NCBI GenBank assembly: GCA_047631555.1
Contig: JBLHZY010000002.1
Location: 248,001 to 312,000 of the forward strand
From: JBLHZY01 sp047631555
Lineage (GTDB): Bacteria; Pseudomonadota; Alphaproteobacteria; Rhodobacterales; Rhodobacteraceae
Length of the DNA: 64,000 nucleotides
Direction of reading: 5' to 3'
Shown here: piece after piece, positions 41,278 to 50,718 of the stretch
Numbering within the stretch: the stretch's first letter is position 1
How the letters are laid out: each line of letters starts with the position of its first letter
Made by a program: the position numbers and the translations under genes
Notes under the pieces: generated by a model
What the model was told of the DNA's origin: nothing
What the model saw: the letters and a program-made list of their open reading frames with translations, nothing else
The model's database searches: none

Positions 41278-42606
41278 ATGACAATTTCTTCCTCGCTCAA
41301 TGCCGGCGTGGCCGGTCTCAACGCAAATGCTACGAGACTGGCGACCATTTCGGACAATATCGCGAACTCTGGTACTTACGGCTATAAACGCGCCGCTGCC
41401 GATTTCGAATCCTTTGTGATCAATCAGGGCGCGGGGACGGGTAAATACTCGGCCGGTGGCGTTCGCGCCTTTACGACCCGCCTTATCGAAGAGCGGGGCG
41501 CGCTTGTTTCTACTGCAAACGCCCTCGATCTTGCGGTTTCCGGTCGCGGTATGCTTCCTGTAACAACCGCCGTTTCGCTCGACGCAACGACGGGCGATCG
41601 CCCGATGATGATGACAACAACCGGTTCGTTTCACACCGATAGTGAAGGTGTTTTGAAAACGGACTCCGGCCTTGTTTTGCTTGGTTGGCCCGCAGAGGCT
41701 GACGGATCAATCGCGACCTACCCACGCGATACAATCGCTGGGTTAGAGCCGATTGTGATCAACTCCAACCAAACCGCTGGCGATCCAACGACGGTGATGA
41801 ATCTGGGTGTAAACCTTCCCGCAACCGAAACAGAAGCTGGTTCTTCAGGTGATACTTTGCCGCTGTCGGTTGAGTATTTCGGCAACTTGGGAACCTCGGA
41901 AACGCTGGATATTACATTCGCGCCAACAGTGCCCGCCACCGGCAACCCTAACTCCAACACTTGGACGATGGTGATTACTGATTCGGCCCAAAGCGGCGCC
42001 GTGATCGGCACATATACCCTTGGCTTTGACGACAGTCGCGGTAACGGCGGTACATTGAGCTCAGTGACGCCAGATGCGGCCACAACCCTTGCTGGCGCGA
42101 CCTATGACGGAACAAGTGGCACTTTAGCGCTGACAGTCGACGGCGGACCCATCACGATGACAATCGGGAAGCTTGGCGATCCAAATGGCCTGACCCAATT
42201 GTCCGATAGTTTTGCGCCGACACAGATTACAAAAGATGGCTCGCCGGTCGGCAATCTTACCTCTGTTGAGGTCAATGATGATGGCTTCATGACCGCCACA
42301 TATGACACCGGCTTTACGCGCGTGATCTACCAAGTACCACTGGTCGATGTGCCCAACCCCAACGGTCTGATTTCACTTAACAACCAAACATATCAGGTCT
42401 CGCCGGATAGTGGGTCGTTCTTCCTTTGGGATGCGGGCGATGGGCCAACGGGATCAATCGCTGGTTATGCGCGTGAAGGATCAACAACTGATGTGGCGGG
42501 CGAGCTTACCGATCTGATCCAAACCCAGCGGGCCTATTCCTCAAACGCCAAAGTTATCCAAACCGTGGATGAGATGTTGCAGGAGACCACCAACATCAAA
42601 CGTTAA
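41278..42606 (+). CDS. flgE: flagellar hook protein FlgE
   Basis: The 442-residue protein builds the hook. The N-terminal flagellar rod/hook motif is SSSLNAGVAGLNANATRLAT followed by SDNIANSGTYGYKR (about 3-40), and the C-terminus AYSSNAKVIQTVDEMLQETTNIKR is the matching helix of this family. The centre (about 150-370) is a beta-rich variable domain with many T, G and D residues. The ATG at 41278 gives the family N-terminus; AGAAAGG lies upstream. A CtrA-like box precedes it, so it may have its own promoter apart from motB. Confidence 0.93.
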   Translation: MTISSSLNAGVAGLNANATRLATISDNIANSGTYGYKRAAADFESFVINQGAGTGKYSAGGVRAFTTRLIEERGALVSTANALDLAVSGRGMLPVTTAVSLDATTGDRPMMMTTTGSFHTDSEGVLKTDSGLVLLGWPAEADGSIATYPRDTIAGLEPIVINSNQTAGDPTTVMNLGVNLPATETEAGSSGDTLPLSVEYFGNLGTSETLDITFAPTVPATGNPNSNTWTMVITDSAQSGAVIGTYTLGFDDSRGNGGTLSSVTPDAATTLAGATYDGTSGTLALTVDGGPITMTIGKLGDPNGLTQLSDSFAPTQITKDGSPVGNLTSVEVNDDGFMTATYDTGFTRVIYQVPLVDVPNPNGLISLNNQTYQVSPDSGSFFLWDAGDGPTGSIAGYAREGSTTDVAGELTDLIQTQRAYSSNAKVIQTVDEMLQETTNIKR

Positions 42607-42635
42607 TCTAAGCGGGGGCTGAAGGAGCAAATCAC

Positions 42636-44093
42636 ATGAGCATTACAAGCTCACTTCACAATGCAATGTCAGGGCTTTCGGCCGCAGGCCGCGCTGCTGA
42701 AATCGTTGCTTCAAATGTCTCCAACGCGCTGACCGATGGCTATGGTCGGCGCGAGCTAGATCTTTCTGCGCAAAGCCTCGCAGGCAATGGCGCGGGGGTC
42801 CGAGTAACGGGCGTCAGCCGTCATGTTGATACACATGTCATCTCAGAACGGCGCTTGGCGGATGCCTCAGTTGCGCTTACCTCCGAGCGTGGCGAGTTTT
42901 ATGCACGTATGGAGCGTGCCATCGGCCTGCCGGACGACGACGGAAGTCTCACGAATCGCATTGCTGACTTTGAAGCGAGTTTGCTTGAAGCGGCCTCTGC
43001 GCCCGAAAGCGATACCCGCCTTGGTCTCGTTCTGAGCAAAGCGCAAGGATTTGCCGATCACCTCAACAATGCATCAAACGAAGTGCAATCCATTCGCATG
43101 GATGCGGATCAGGAGATTGGCCGCAAAATTGAGTTTCTCAACGAAGGCTTACAACGCGTCGTTGATTATAATGTCGAAATCCAACAGCAGCTAACGTCGG
43201 GTCGTGATGCCACTGCGCTTTTTGATCAACGTCAGGTGCTGATTGACCAGATTGCCGAAATTGTTCCGGTAAAAGAAGTGCCGCGTAAAAACGGCCAAGT
43301 TTCCCTCTATTCCCCCGGCGGCGCGGTCCTTGTTGATAGCAAGGCTGCGGTTCTGGGGTTCTCGTCCGTGGGTGTCATTACCGCAGATATGACAAAAGCT
43401 TCGGGCGCGCTCTCGGGGTTAACAATCAACGGCCAACCAGCAACCACGTCATCTGCACGCAGCCCGATTGAAGGCGGCTCTCTTGCGGCTCTCTTTGAGG
43501 TTCGCGACGAACTTGCCCCAAAAGCGCAAGAGCAGCTTGATGCTGTCGCGCGCGATATGATCGAGCGCTTTGCAAGTACGGGTGTTGATCCAAGCCTTGG
43601 CGCAACCGACCCTGGCCTGTTTACCGACGGCGGCGCAGCTCTTGATCCACTCGATGAGGTTGGTCTTGCTGGGCGTTTGTCAATAAATGCGCTCGCCGAT
43701 CCCGCGCAAGGCGGCGATCTTTGGCGCCTACGAGCGGGCCTTGGTGCAACAGGGGCCGGTGAGTCTGGCGATTCAACCATGCTCTACGCAATGATTGATG
43801 CGCTTGATCAAGGCCGTGTTGCCGCCTCCGGTGGCTTCAGCCCAACGGCGCGCAACGCGGCCACACTCGCCTCAGATTTTATTTCCGTTCTTGGGACCGC
43901 GCGCAACTCAAACGATGCCAATATAACTTACGCCACATCGCAAGCTTCGACGTTGAAAACCTTAGAGCTGGGGGATGGTGTCGATACCGATCGCGAATTG
44001 CAAAACCTGTTGCTCATTGAGCAGGCCTTTTCCGCCAACGCCAAAGTTATCGCAACTGTCGATGACCTTATCGATCAATTGCTGAGGATTTGA
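42636..44093 (+). CDS. flgK: hook-filament junction protein FlgK
   Basis: This is HAP1, 485 residues, which joins hook and filament. The N-terminus SSLHNAMSGLSAAGRAAEIV, then ASNVSNALTDGYGRRELDL, is the axial-protein motif, and the C-terminal EQAFSANAKVIATVDDLIDQLLRI completes the coiled-coil end. Length is shorter than enterobacterial FlgK (about 547), mainly in the middle domains, as in related alphaproteobacteria. A ribosome site AAGGAG lies eleven bases before the ATG. flgL follows two bases after the stop. Confidence 0.93.
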   Translation: MSITSSLHNAMSGLSAAGRAAEIVASNVSNALTDGYGRRELDLSAQSLAGNGAGVRVTGVSRHVDTHVISERRLADASVALTSERGEFYARMERAIGLPDDDGSLTNRIADFEASLLEAASAPESDTRLGLVLSKAQGFADHLNNASNEVQSIRMDADQEIGRKIEFLNEGLQRVVDYNVEIQQQLTSGRDATALFDQRQVLIDQIAEIVPVKEVPRKNGQVSLYSPGGAVLVDSKAAVLGFSSVGVITADMTKASGALSGLTINGQPATTSSARSPIEGGSLAALFEVRDELAPKAQEQLDAVARDMIERFASTGVDPSLGATDPGLFTDGGAALDPLDEVGLAGRLSINALADPAQGGDLWRLRAGLGATGAGESGDSTMLYAMIDALDQGRVAASGGFSPTARNAATLASDFISVLGTARNSNDANITYATSQASTLKTLELGDGVDTDRELQNLLLIEQAFSANAKVIATVDDLIDQLLRI

Positions 44094-44095
44094 CC

Positions 44096-45103
44096 ATGAA
44101 TAGTGTTTCCATTGGCGATATGGCGCTCGCTTTCCAAAACAACCGCCAAAATACTCAAATTAAGCAAAATATGATCCGCCTTTCGCAAGAGCTGGCCTCG
44201 GGTCAAAAAAGCGATCTTGGGAGCGCCGTTTCCGGTGACTTCGGCCCGATATCTTCAATCGAGCATGCGCTGCGAACGATTACTGCCTATGAAGCGTCCT
44301 CTAACGAGGCTGCGCTCTTTGTTGGCTCGGTTCAGTCGACCCTTGAGCGCATTCAGACTGGAGCGTCGTCGATCAGCAACGCACTTCTGAGTGCGGGAAC
44401 GCTCACTTCGACACAATTGGTTGATACCGCGTCGGAGTCCGCGCTTATTGAATTTGAAAGCACAGTTTCGGCGCTAAATACCCGCATGGGCGGCCGATCC
44501 CTTTTTGCTGGCCGCGCGACAGATACAGCGCCCCTAGCGTCGGCCGATCAAATGCTCACCGACCTTCAAGCCGCCATTGCCTTGGAGACAACAAGCGCGG
44601 GCGTGATTGCTGCGGTTGATGCCTACTTTGATGATGTCGGCGGTGGCTTTGAGACCACAGGCTATTTGGGCTCTGCAAATAAAATGAGCGATTTTCGAGT
44701 CGCCGAGGGCGAGAATGCAAAGATCAATGTGAAAGCGGATGATCCGGAAATACGTGATGTTCTCAAAGCGATGGCGCTTGGGGCGCTCGTTTCTAAAGGG
44801 GCGCTGGTGAACGATCTCGATGCGCGCAGTGAAATCCTGCGGGAAGCAGGCGAACGGATGATTTCTGCAGACACAAAGCTAGCAAGTGTGCGCGCCAGCG
44901 TTGGCCTTGTTGAAGGACAAATCGAAGATGCATCAGTTCGAAATGAAGCCGAAACGATGGCGCTTGAATTTGCCCGCTCCGACCTGCTTTCAATCGATCC
45001 GTTCGAAACTGCGACAGAGTTGCAAGCCACTCAAACGCAGCTCGAAACACTTTATACCCTCACAGCCCGCATGGCGCGGCTTTCATTGGCGGATTATCTT
45101 TGA
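44096..45103 (+). CDS. flgL: hook-filament junction protein FlgL
   Basis: This 335-residue HAP3 is flagellin-like. The N-terminal helix FQNNRQNTQIKQNMIRLSQ and ELASGQKSDLGSA (conserved L-S-x-x-L-A-S-G) and a C-terminal helix ELQATQTQLETLYTLTARM are characteristic of FlgL. It sits between flgK and flgI. ATG 44096 is chosen; its stop overlaps the flgI start by one base (TGATG). Confidence 0.92.
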   Translation: MNSVSIGDMALAFQNNRQNTQIKQNMIRLSQELASGQKSDLGSAVSGDFGPISSIEHALRTITAYEASSNEAALFVGSVQSTLERIQTGASSISNALLSAGTLTSTQLVDTASESALIEFESTVSALNTRMGGRSLFAGRATDTAPLASADQMLTDLQAAIALETTSAGVIAAVDAYFDDVGGGFETTGYLGSANKMSDFRVAEGENAKINVKADDPEIRDVLKAMALGALVSKGALVNDLDARSEILREAGERMISADTKLASVRASVGLVEGQIEDASVRNEAETMALEFARSDLLSIDPFETATELQATQTQLETLYTLTARMARLSLADYL

Positions 45104-46206
45104 TGCTTAGGTCATTCCTTTCGATCCTTTTTGCAATTTGTTTGTCTGTGCCGGCATACGCGGGCCCCATTCGGATCAAAGATCTGGTCGAGTTCGACGG
45201 GGTTCGGGGAAATGATCTTGTTGGATATGGATTGGTTGTTGGCCTAAACGGAACAGGCGACGGCATCCGAAATGCGCCCTTCACCGAAGAGATAATGACC
45301 AATATTTTGGAACGCCTCGGGGTAAATATTACCGGTGAACAGTTTGGGCCTAAAAATGTCGCTGCGGTTTTTGTTACGGCGACTTTGCCGCCATTTGCGC
45401 GCGCTGGCGGCCAGATTGATATTACGGTTTCTGCCATTGGAGATGCAAAAAGTTTGCTCGGCGGGACATTGGTGATGACGCCACTCAATGCGGCAGACGG
45501 TCAAATCTATGCAGTTGCGCAAGGGACCGTCATTGCAGGCGGGGCTTCTGCTGAAGGCGACGGGGCGACAGTAATACAAGGCGTCCCAACGTCGGGGGTT
45601 ATTCCATCCGGCGCGCGAGTTGAGCGAGAAATCGACTTCGATTTCACAAAGCTCAGCTCCATCCGTCTAGCTCTAAGGAATCCCGATTTCACAACAGCTG
45701 GTCGGATCGAGAAAGCAATCAATAGCCGCTACGGACGTGTCGTAAGTCGGATGCTCGATTCAGGCACTGTCCTGCTCGATATTCGCTCCATGAAAGAGAT
45801 CTCGCCAGCTCATGCGCTTGGGAAAATTGAGAACATTTCGGTTGAGCCGGAACGCAAAGCCCGCGTTGTTGTCGATCAAAGATCAGGCACAATCGTGATG
45901 GGGTCCGATGTTCGGATATCCCGCGTTGCCGTAAGCCAGGGCAACCTGACATTGCGCATCGAAGAAGAGCCGATGGTTGTTCAGCCAAATCCGTTTTCGC
46001 AAGGCGGAACCGTCGTCGTTCCGCGCACAAAAGCTGAGATAGAAGAAGAGCCAGGGATTGGCCTAGCGGAGGTTCGGGAAGGAACGACTCTTTCCGAAGT
46101 GATTGCTGGATTGAATGCTCTAGGCGTCGCGCCGCGAGACATGATAGATATTCTCAAGAGCATCAAAGCCGCAGGCGCACTGCATGCTGAATTTGTAGTA
46201 CGATAG
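45103..46206 (+). CDS. flgI: flagellar P-ring protein FlgI
   Basis: The 367-residue periplasmic ring protein has a signal peptide (cleavage probably after SVPAYA), then RIKDLVEFDGVRGNDLVGYGLVVGL, which is highly typical of FlgI, and ends GTTLSEVIAGLNALGVAPRDMIDILKSIKAAGALHAEF. It forms the bushing around the rod in the peptidoglycan layer. FlgH (L-ring) and FlgA (its chaperone) are encoded far downstream in a separate operon. It ends the forward motB-flgI block and converges on fliP. Confidence 0.95.
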   Translation: MLRSFLSILFAICLSVPAYAGPIRIKDLVEFDGVRGNDLVGYGLVVGLNGTGDGIRNAPFTEEIMTNILERLGVNITGEQFGPKNVAAVFVTATLPPFARAGGQIDITVSAIGDAKSLLGGTLVMTPLNAADGQIYAVAQGTVIAGGASAEGDGATVIQGVPTSGVIPSGARVEREIDFDFTKLSSIRLALRNPDFTTAGRIEKAINSRYGRVVSRMLDSGTVLLDIRSMKEISPAHALGKIENISVEPERKARVVVDQRSGTIVMGSDVRISRVAVSQGNLTLRIEEEPMVVQPNPFSQGGTVVVPRTKAEIEEEPGIGLAEVREGTTLSEVIAGLNALGVAPRDMIDILKSIKAAGALHAEFVVR

Positions 46207-46359
46207 TAAAACAGGAACAGTGCCGGACAGGTTTTGCCAATACGAAGCCGCTGTTGAGCCACTGGAATTCCGAAGTTTGATGCCTGTGCCTTTGTGCCAA
46301 TCAACTGAAGGTTGGGAATACCGCCGACGTACCGCACATATTTTGGCGCTCTTTTGGCT

Positions 46360-47094
46360 TTAAAAGTAGCTACGGACAAGCGCGCTTGAAATTAGGCTCC
46401 ACCCATCGGCGACAACGAAAAACGCCAGCTTAAACGGTAGCGAAACAATTGCCGGCGGAACCATCATCATCCCCATCGACATCAATACGGCTGCGACAAC
46501 CAGATCTATGATCAAAAACGGCAAGAATACCAAAAAACCAATCTGAAAAGCGCGCTCGATTTCACTTAATAGAAATGAGGGAACCATCACCGAAAGCGGC
46601 GTTTCGGTGCTAAGGCTTAGCGTGCCCGGAGTTTCAGGGCGCAGCGAGGCCAGATGTTGGAATGTATCTGGGTCAATTCGGTTAATCATAAAGCCGCGAA
46701 AAGGATCGATCGCCAACGGGAATGCAGCTTCAACAGCAATTTTTCCATCGATTAGCGGCTGAATCCCGCTCGCCCAAGATTGCATGAAGACGGGCTCCAT
46801 TACAAAATATGTGAGGAAAAGCGCAAGGCTAACGATCAACATATTCGGAGGCGCTTGCTGCAGGCCGATAGCTTGGCGCAAAATGGAAAGCACGGTCACG
46901 ATAAACGGAAAACACGTGATCATTACGGCAAGGCCGGGCACGATACTCAGTAAAGTAATAACGACCAGAAGTTGGATGCTGCGCGCGGCAAGAGATCCAT
47001 CGTCGCCTAAAGAGAGGGAAATTTCTTGTGCAAAGGCCGGCGCTGCGATGCTTGAGATGGCCAGAGCCAAAAAGAGACCGAGGAATTTATTCAC
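46360..47094 (-). CDS. fliP: flagellar export gate protein FliP
   Basis: The 244-residue core of the export gate has a cleaved signal peptide (AAPAFA) and four membrane helices. LLSIVPGLAVMITCFPFIVTVLSILRQAIG and QIGFLVFLPFLIIDLVVAAVLMSMGMMMVPP are the diagnostic segments; I quote only parts: FPFIVTVLSILRQAIGLQQ and MGMMMVPPAIVSLPFK. It assembles with FliQ and FliR, encoded elsewhere in the window. It is the last gene of the fliF-fliH-fliN-fliP minus-strand unit, five bases after fliN. The 153-bp gap to flgI shows no strong terminator. Confidence 0.95.
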   Translation of the reverse strand: MNKFLGLFLALAISSIAAPAFAQEISLSLGDDGSLAARSIQLLVVITLLSIVPGLAVMITCFPFIVTVLSILRQAIGLQQAPPNMLIVSLALFLTYFVMEPVFMQSWASGIQPLIDGKIAVEAAFPLAIDPFRGFMINRIDPDTFQHLASLRPETPGTLSLSTETPLSVMVPSFLLSEIERAFQIGFLVFLPFLIIDLVVAAVLMSMGMMMVPPAIVSLPFKLAFFVVADGWSLISSALVRSYF

Positions 47095-47098
47095 AGCC

Positions 47099-47386
47099 TT
47101 AAAGTCCGTTTTTCAGATCGGCAACTTCGGTCAGGCGTACTGCGAGCCGTCCTGCTTCGTCGCCTTCCATCTCTTCGAGCTGCCCGCGCGCTATCAGCTT
47201 GTCGCCAATATAGAGCTCCACGGGGTCTTCGATTTTGCGATCGAGGGGAAGAACGGAATCATTTTGGAGTTTCAACAAATCGCTAACCAATGGTCGCGCT
47301 TTGCCGACGGAAATCATGATTTCGATTGGCACCTGCGTGAATGGGTTCGGGCGAGCTTCATTTTGGGTTTCAGACATATCATCCAT
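47099..47386 (-). CDS. fliN: flagellar switch protein FliN
   Basis: This short (95-residue) FliN has only the SpoA domain of the C-ring: VPIEIMISVGKARPLVSDLLKL, then VELYIGDKLIARGQLEEMEG and VRLTEV. It works in the switch with FliM and FliG, which are not in the window. The ATG at 47386 overlaps the fliH stop by 8 nt (ATGGATGA); an extension to 47413 lies inside fliH. Confidence 0.88.
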   Translation of the reverse strand: MDDMSETQNEARPNPFTQVPIEIMISVGKARPLVSDLLKLQNDSVLPLDRKIEDPVELYIGDKLIARGQLEEMEGDEAGRLAVRLTEVADLKNGL

Positions 47387-48002
47387 TTTCTGCGGCCTTT
47401 TCATTGAGCGCATAGACGGCGCGAATTGCGTCGCCGATCTTATCTACCGCGCTGGTCATATCGATCTGACGTTCTAGTTTTCCCAAGCGCAAATACACTT
47501 GGCCTTCGGCAAGGCTTGGTTCGTCAATGATTTCAAGGGGTACCGAGGTCGACGCTTGTAGGAGCCCTTCAAGGGCGGCGCGGCTTGCCGGGGCAATGAC
47601 AACCTCGATTGGAGTATCGGATGCCATTTCGGCAAGCGGCAATAACTCTTCGATAATTGTTTGCCCAATCGTATCGGAAACGAGATTGGGCAGCACTTTT
47701 CCGACAATTTCTGCGAGCAGCGGCTCCATCGCGCGCATGACATGAGTGCGCGCTTCGTGAAAGGTGAAGCCTAGGTCTTGAAGGTTGCGGGCAAAATCGG
47801 CGCCAATTCGGCCTTTGTCGTCAGCTTGTGCGGTGTTCGCGTCATCCCAACCTGCCTGATAGCCTTGTTCATAGGCTGCCTTGCGTTGGGCGTCGATCTC
47901 CTGAGGTGACGGGCCGCGAGGGGCATCTTGAGCAGCAGCCGCTTTTGCCCGACGGGCGCTTTGGCTACCGAAATCTTCGAGCGGGAACAGAGATGTCATC
48001 AT
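47379..48002 (-). CDS. fliH: FliH-like export regulator
   Basis: I call this 207-residue protein FliH from its position between fliF and fliN and from its layout: a polar N-terminus with EQGYQAGWDDANTA (glycine-spaced coiled coil), a helical centre and a C-terminal region similar to the V-ATPase E/FliH fold (VYLRLGKLERQIDM). FliH holds the ATPase FliI. Similarity in sequence is weak, as usual in this family. The ATG overlaps the fliF stop as ATGA. Confidence 0.7.
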   Translation of the reverse strand: MMTSLFPLEDFGSQSARRAKAAAAQDAPRGPSPQEIDAQRKAAYEQGYQAGWDDANTAQADDKGRIGADFARNLQDLGFTFHEARTHVMRAMEPLLAEIVGKVLPNLVSDTIGQTIIEELLPLAEMASDTPIEVVIAPASRAALEGLLQASTSVPLEIIDEPSLAEGQVYLRLGKLERQIDMTSAVDKIGDAIRAVYALNEKAAENG

Positions 48003-49669
48003 GCTTTCTCCTCTTCCTCGTCCATCCAGCTACGCAGGATTTCGACCGTTTCTTCTTGGCGATCTTCGATCATTTGCTTGAGCCGTTTGACTGGATCGTT
48101 TGAAAAGCCAGGCATGTCATCGCCGAAATCAAAATCTGAGACTGTCGCCATTTGTGGGGCCATGAAATTGCCTTCATCGATCTCGCCATTTAGTGCCGGA
48201 AGAGGGGGCGGCGCGCCGGGGATCGGGATTGCGGCTATCGCAGTTGACTGAGCACCTTGGGCTTGCGCCGGGCCCGCGCCGTTTTCATTCGGGGGGGCGA
48301 GGGCCGGCCTTGAGTTTGATTGGGTGGCACTTGCGAGAATTGGGCGCAGTACGAACAGGCCCAATACGAGCGAAACGATTGCAAGTACGGCCAATTGAAC
48401 GAGCCCCATAATGTCTAAATGGAGGCCCTGTAAGAAGCTTACGCTGCCAGTCGTCCCTGCTATTTCGAGGGGCTCAAATTGCAGCGTTTTCATCGTCAGG
48501 GTATCGCCGCGGCTTTCGTCAAGACCGACAGCAGATGAGACGAGCTCGCGCAGGTCGGCGATCTCTTCGGGCGCGCGGGCTGTCCAGGTTTCTTCGCCAG
48601 TTTCGGCGTCAATCGTGCGAATTCCATCCAATAGAACCGCAACAGAGAGCTTTCTGACCGCGCCGGGAGAGCGAAGAATTTCTCGCTTGGTTTCGGACAC
48701 CTCATAATTCACGAGTTCGCGGGTTTCGCTATCCTGAGAGTTGGAATCTCCGCCCGAACCAGCATCACCCGTTGGCAGATTTGAAGCCACCGTTACATCA
48801 GAAGAACGGGTATCGGTTGCGGAAGTCGTACGTTCCTCCGTTTCGGAACTGATTGCGACGCGCCCTTCCGGATCAAATCGCCGCTCAAAAATTTGTTCGC
48901 GGTCGGTTTCTGTTTCGACGGAAATCTCGACCACAGAATTGCCGTAGCCGAGGCGCGCGGCCAGCAAGCGTTCTACATTTTGCTTCAATTCGGCGGCGCG
49001 GTTGTTTGCATCTGGTGCCCCAGCAAGAGCCTCGTCGCCAGACATAACGAGCCCTCCGCGCCCGTCGATTACAGAGACATCTTCCGGCGCGAGGCCGGAA
49101 ATTGCAGAGGCCACCAGAAATTTCAGCGCTTTGGCATGACGCGCAGGAAGGGAGCCTTCTGCTGTTGTGACCGTCACGGATGCTGTGGGTTTGGATTGGC
49201 GTGCGAAGGCGCTTCCGGTTGGATTGCCGAGATGTACGCGCGCGGAGCGAATAAGAGGAGAGGAGACGATTGTTCGGGCCAGTTCGCCCTCTTTTGCGCG
49301 CCAATATGCGGCATCAAACATCTGCGATGTCGTGCCAAAACCGGAGAGGTTGTCGAGCAGCTCATAGCCTTGGCTGGAGTTTGTGGGCAACCCGTCTGAT
49401 GCGAGGGTCATGCGCAGCTCGTCTCGGCGGGAGGATTCAACGAATATTGATGCTCCGCGGATATCATAGACAACGCCGCGCGCCTCAAGCGCTTGAACGA
49501 CTTCGCCCGCAGGCCCCGATTCGAGCCCGGCATAAAGCAGTTCCAAGGATGGCTTTGATGCCATCTTAGACAGCCCAAATACCGCCGCAAACATCGCGAT
49601 CGTGGCGAAAACAACGATTATTCGGCGCCTCGGGTCTAAGTTTGACCAGACCGATAGGATCTGCTGCAA
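47999..49669 (-). CDS. fliF: flagellar MS-ring protein FliF
   Basis: The 556-residue ring protein has two membrane helices, IIVVFATIAMFAAVFGLSKM near the start and LVQLAVLAIVSLVLGLFVLRP at about 440-460, enclosing a periplasmic YscJ-type domain (YAGLESGPAGEVVQALEARG, then VEISVETETDREQI). The cytoplasmic tail PVKRLKQMIEDRQEETVEILRSWMDEEE is the FliG-binding end. It leads the minus-strand fliF-fliP unit and diverges from fliL across 115 bases that hold a CtrA-like box. Confidence 0.95.
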   Translation of the reverse strand: MQQILSVWSNLDPRRRIIVVFATIAMFAAVFGLSKMASKPSLELLYAGLESGPAGEVVQALEARGVVYDIRGASIFVESSRRDELRMTLASDGLPTNSSQGYELLDNLSGFGTTSQMFDAAYWRAKEGELARTIVSSPLIRSARVHLGNPTGSAFARQSKPTASVTVTTAEGSLPARHAKALKFLVASAISGLAPEDVSVIDGRGGLVMSGDEALAGAPDANNRAAELKQNVERLLAARLGYGNSVVEISVETETDREQIFERRFDPEGRVAISSETEERTTSATDTRSSDVTVASNLPTGDAGSGGDSNSQDSETRELVNYEVSETKREILRSPGAVRKLSVAVLLDGIRTIDAETGEETWTARAPEEIADLRELVSSAVGLDESRGDTLTMKTLQFEPLEIAGTTGSVSFLQGLHLDIMGLVQLAVLAIVSLVLGLFVLRPILASATQSNSRPALAPPNENGAGPAQAQGAQSTAIAAIPIPGAPPPLPALNGEIDEGNFMAPQMATVSDFDFGDDMPGFSNDPVKRLKQMIEDRQEETVEILRSWMDEEEEKA

Positions 49670-49735
49670 GACGTTCTCCTTACTTACGAGCGGGCTTCTG
49701 CCCCCGTCACTTGGTTCATGTTTGTGCGAAGGGCC

Positions 49736-49750
49736 TTAACATTCGGTTAG
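49736..49750 (+). promoter_or_regulatory. CtrA-like box between fliF and fliL
   Basis: TTAA-CATTCGG-TTAG fits TTAA-N7-TTAA with one mismatch. It lies in the 115-bp divergent gap, 35 bases before the chosen fliL ATG and 66 bases before fliF. A further TTAA at 49762 adds a half-site. One box could serve both operons. Confidence 0.5.
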
Positions 49751-49784
49751 CCACCTCTGGGTTAATGTCGCCTTGTTACGATTA

Positions 49785-50282
49785 ATGGATGAAGCAATGG
49801 CCGACGAAGAAGTCCCCTCTGAAGACGAGCCCAAGAAAGGCTCGAAAAAGCCTATGATCATTGGGCTTGTGCTCGCGCTCGTGTTGGGCGGCGGCGGCTT
49901 TTTCGCGGTCTATTCAGGGATGATTCTTGCGCCACCTGCCGAGGAAGAAGAAATCGTTGAGGAAATGGCAGCGCCCTTACCGGATGTCGCTTTTGTCGAG
50001 GTGGATCCCCTCATTATCAATATGGGTCGGGGTGCCACGGGGCAGCATTTACGTTTTCGCGCTCAGGTCGAAGTTGGAACGGCCTATGCCGCCGAAGTAA
50101 CCAATCTGATGCCGCGCATCGTTGATGTTTTGAACGCGTATTTGCGGGCTGTTGATATGCGAGATCTTGAAGATCCGGCGGCACTGATCCGGTTGCGGGC
50201 GCAAATGTTGCGCCGCGTGCAGGTCGTTGCAGGAGAAGGGCGGGTTCGCGACCTTCTGATAATGGAATTTGTGTTGAGTTAG
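49785..50282 (+). CDS. fliL: flagellar stator-associated protein FliL
   Basis: The 165-residue FliL has an acidic, lysine-rich cytoplasmic start, a membrane helix (KPMIIGLVLALVLGGGGFFA) and a periplasmic domain with VEVDPLIINMG and LRFRAQVEVGTA, ending RVRDLLIMEFVLS as is usual for FliL. It surrounds the MotA/B stator. The start could be ATG 49785 or 49797; neither has a strong ribosome site. It begins the long forward operon to 59803. Confidence 0.9.
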   Translation: MDEAMADEEVPSEDEPKKGSKKPMIIGLVLALVLGGGGFFAVYSGMILAPPAEEEEIVEEMAAPLPDVAFVEVDPLIINMGRGATGQHLRFRAQVEVGTAYAAEVTNLMPRIVDVLNAYLRAVDMRDLEDPAALIRLRAQMLRRVQVVAGEGRVRDLLIMEFVLS

Positions 50283-50292
50283 GAGCCGAGCA

Positions 50293-50718
50293 ATGGATTT
50301 GATCGCAGATATTTTATTGGTTGCCGGGGCGCTTGGAGCAGGATTTTACTGCTTTGTTTTGGCGCGACGGCTCACCAAGTTTACCGACCTCGAGAAGGGC
50401 GTTGGCGGCGCAATTGCCGTTTTGTCTGCTCAGGTGGATGACATGACCAAGACCCTTGGAAAAGCTCAGCGAATGGCGGGAAGTTCTGGCGCAAAGCTCG
50501 AAGAAACGACAGCCCGTGCCGAAGACGTCGCCATACGGATCGAGCTGTTGATCGCTTCAATGCATGATTTGCCTATTGATCCGATTGAGGCTTCTGCGCC
50601 GGCTGCGGCTGAACCGACTTTGGCAGATGCGATACCCGAAGCCGCTGATATCGAGGATGAGCAAGTTCCAGAAACGCTGTTCTTGAGCCAGCGCACACGT
50701 GTGGAGGCAGCGGAATGA
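50293..50718 (+). CDS. membrane-anchored coiled-coil protein of flagellar operon (DUF6468-like)
   Basis: This 141-residue protein has one N-terminal membrane helix (ADILLVAGALGAGFYCFVLARR) and a cytoplasmic or periplasmic helix with the heptad-rich segment KGVGGAIAVLSAQVDDMTKTL, then an acidic tail. I think it belongs to the DUF6468-type proteins that sit beside fliL in alphaproteobacteria, but this is from memory of their layout. AGGAG is eight bases before the ATG. It overlaps the motE-like gene by 4 nt. Function unknown. Confidence 0.65.
   Translation: MDLIADILLVAGALGAGFYCFVLARRLTKFTDLEKGVGGAIAVLSAQVDDMTKTLGKAQRMAGSSGAKLEETTARAEDVAIRIELLIASMHDLPIDPIEASAPAAAEPTLADAIPEAADIEDEQVPETLFLSQRTRVEAAE

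Noticed and set aside
41510..44093. Open frames opposite flgE and flgK
   Set aside because: Long reverse frames arise from the codon bias of the axial-protein genes; none has a start site or motif.
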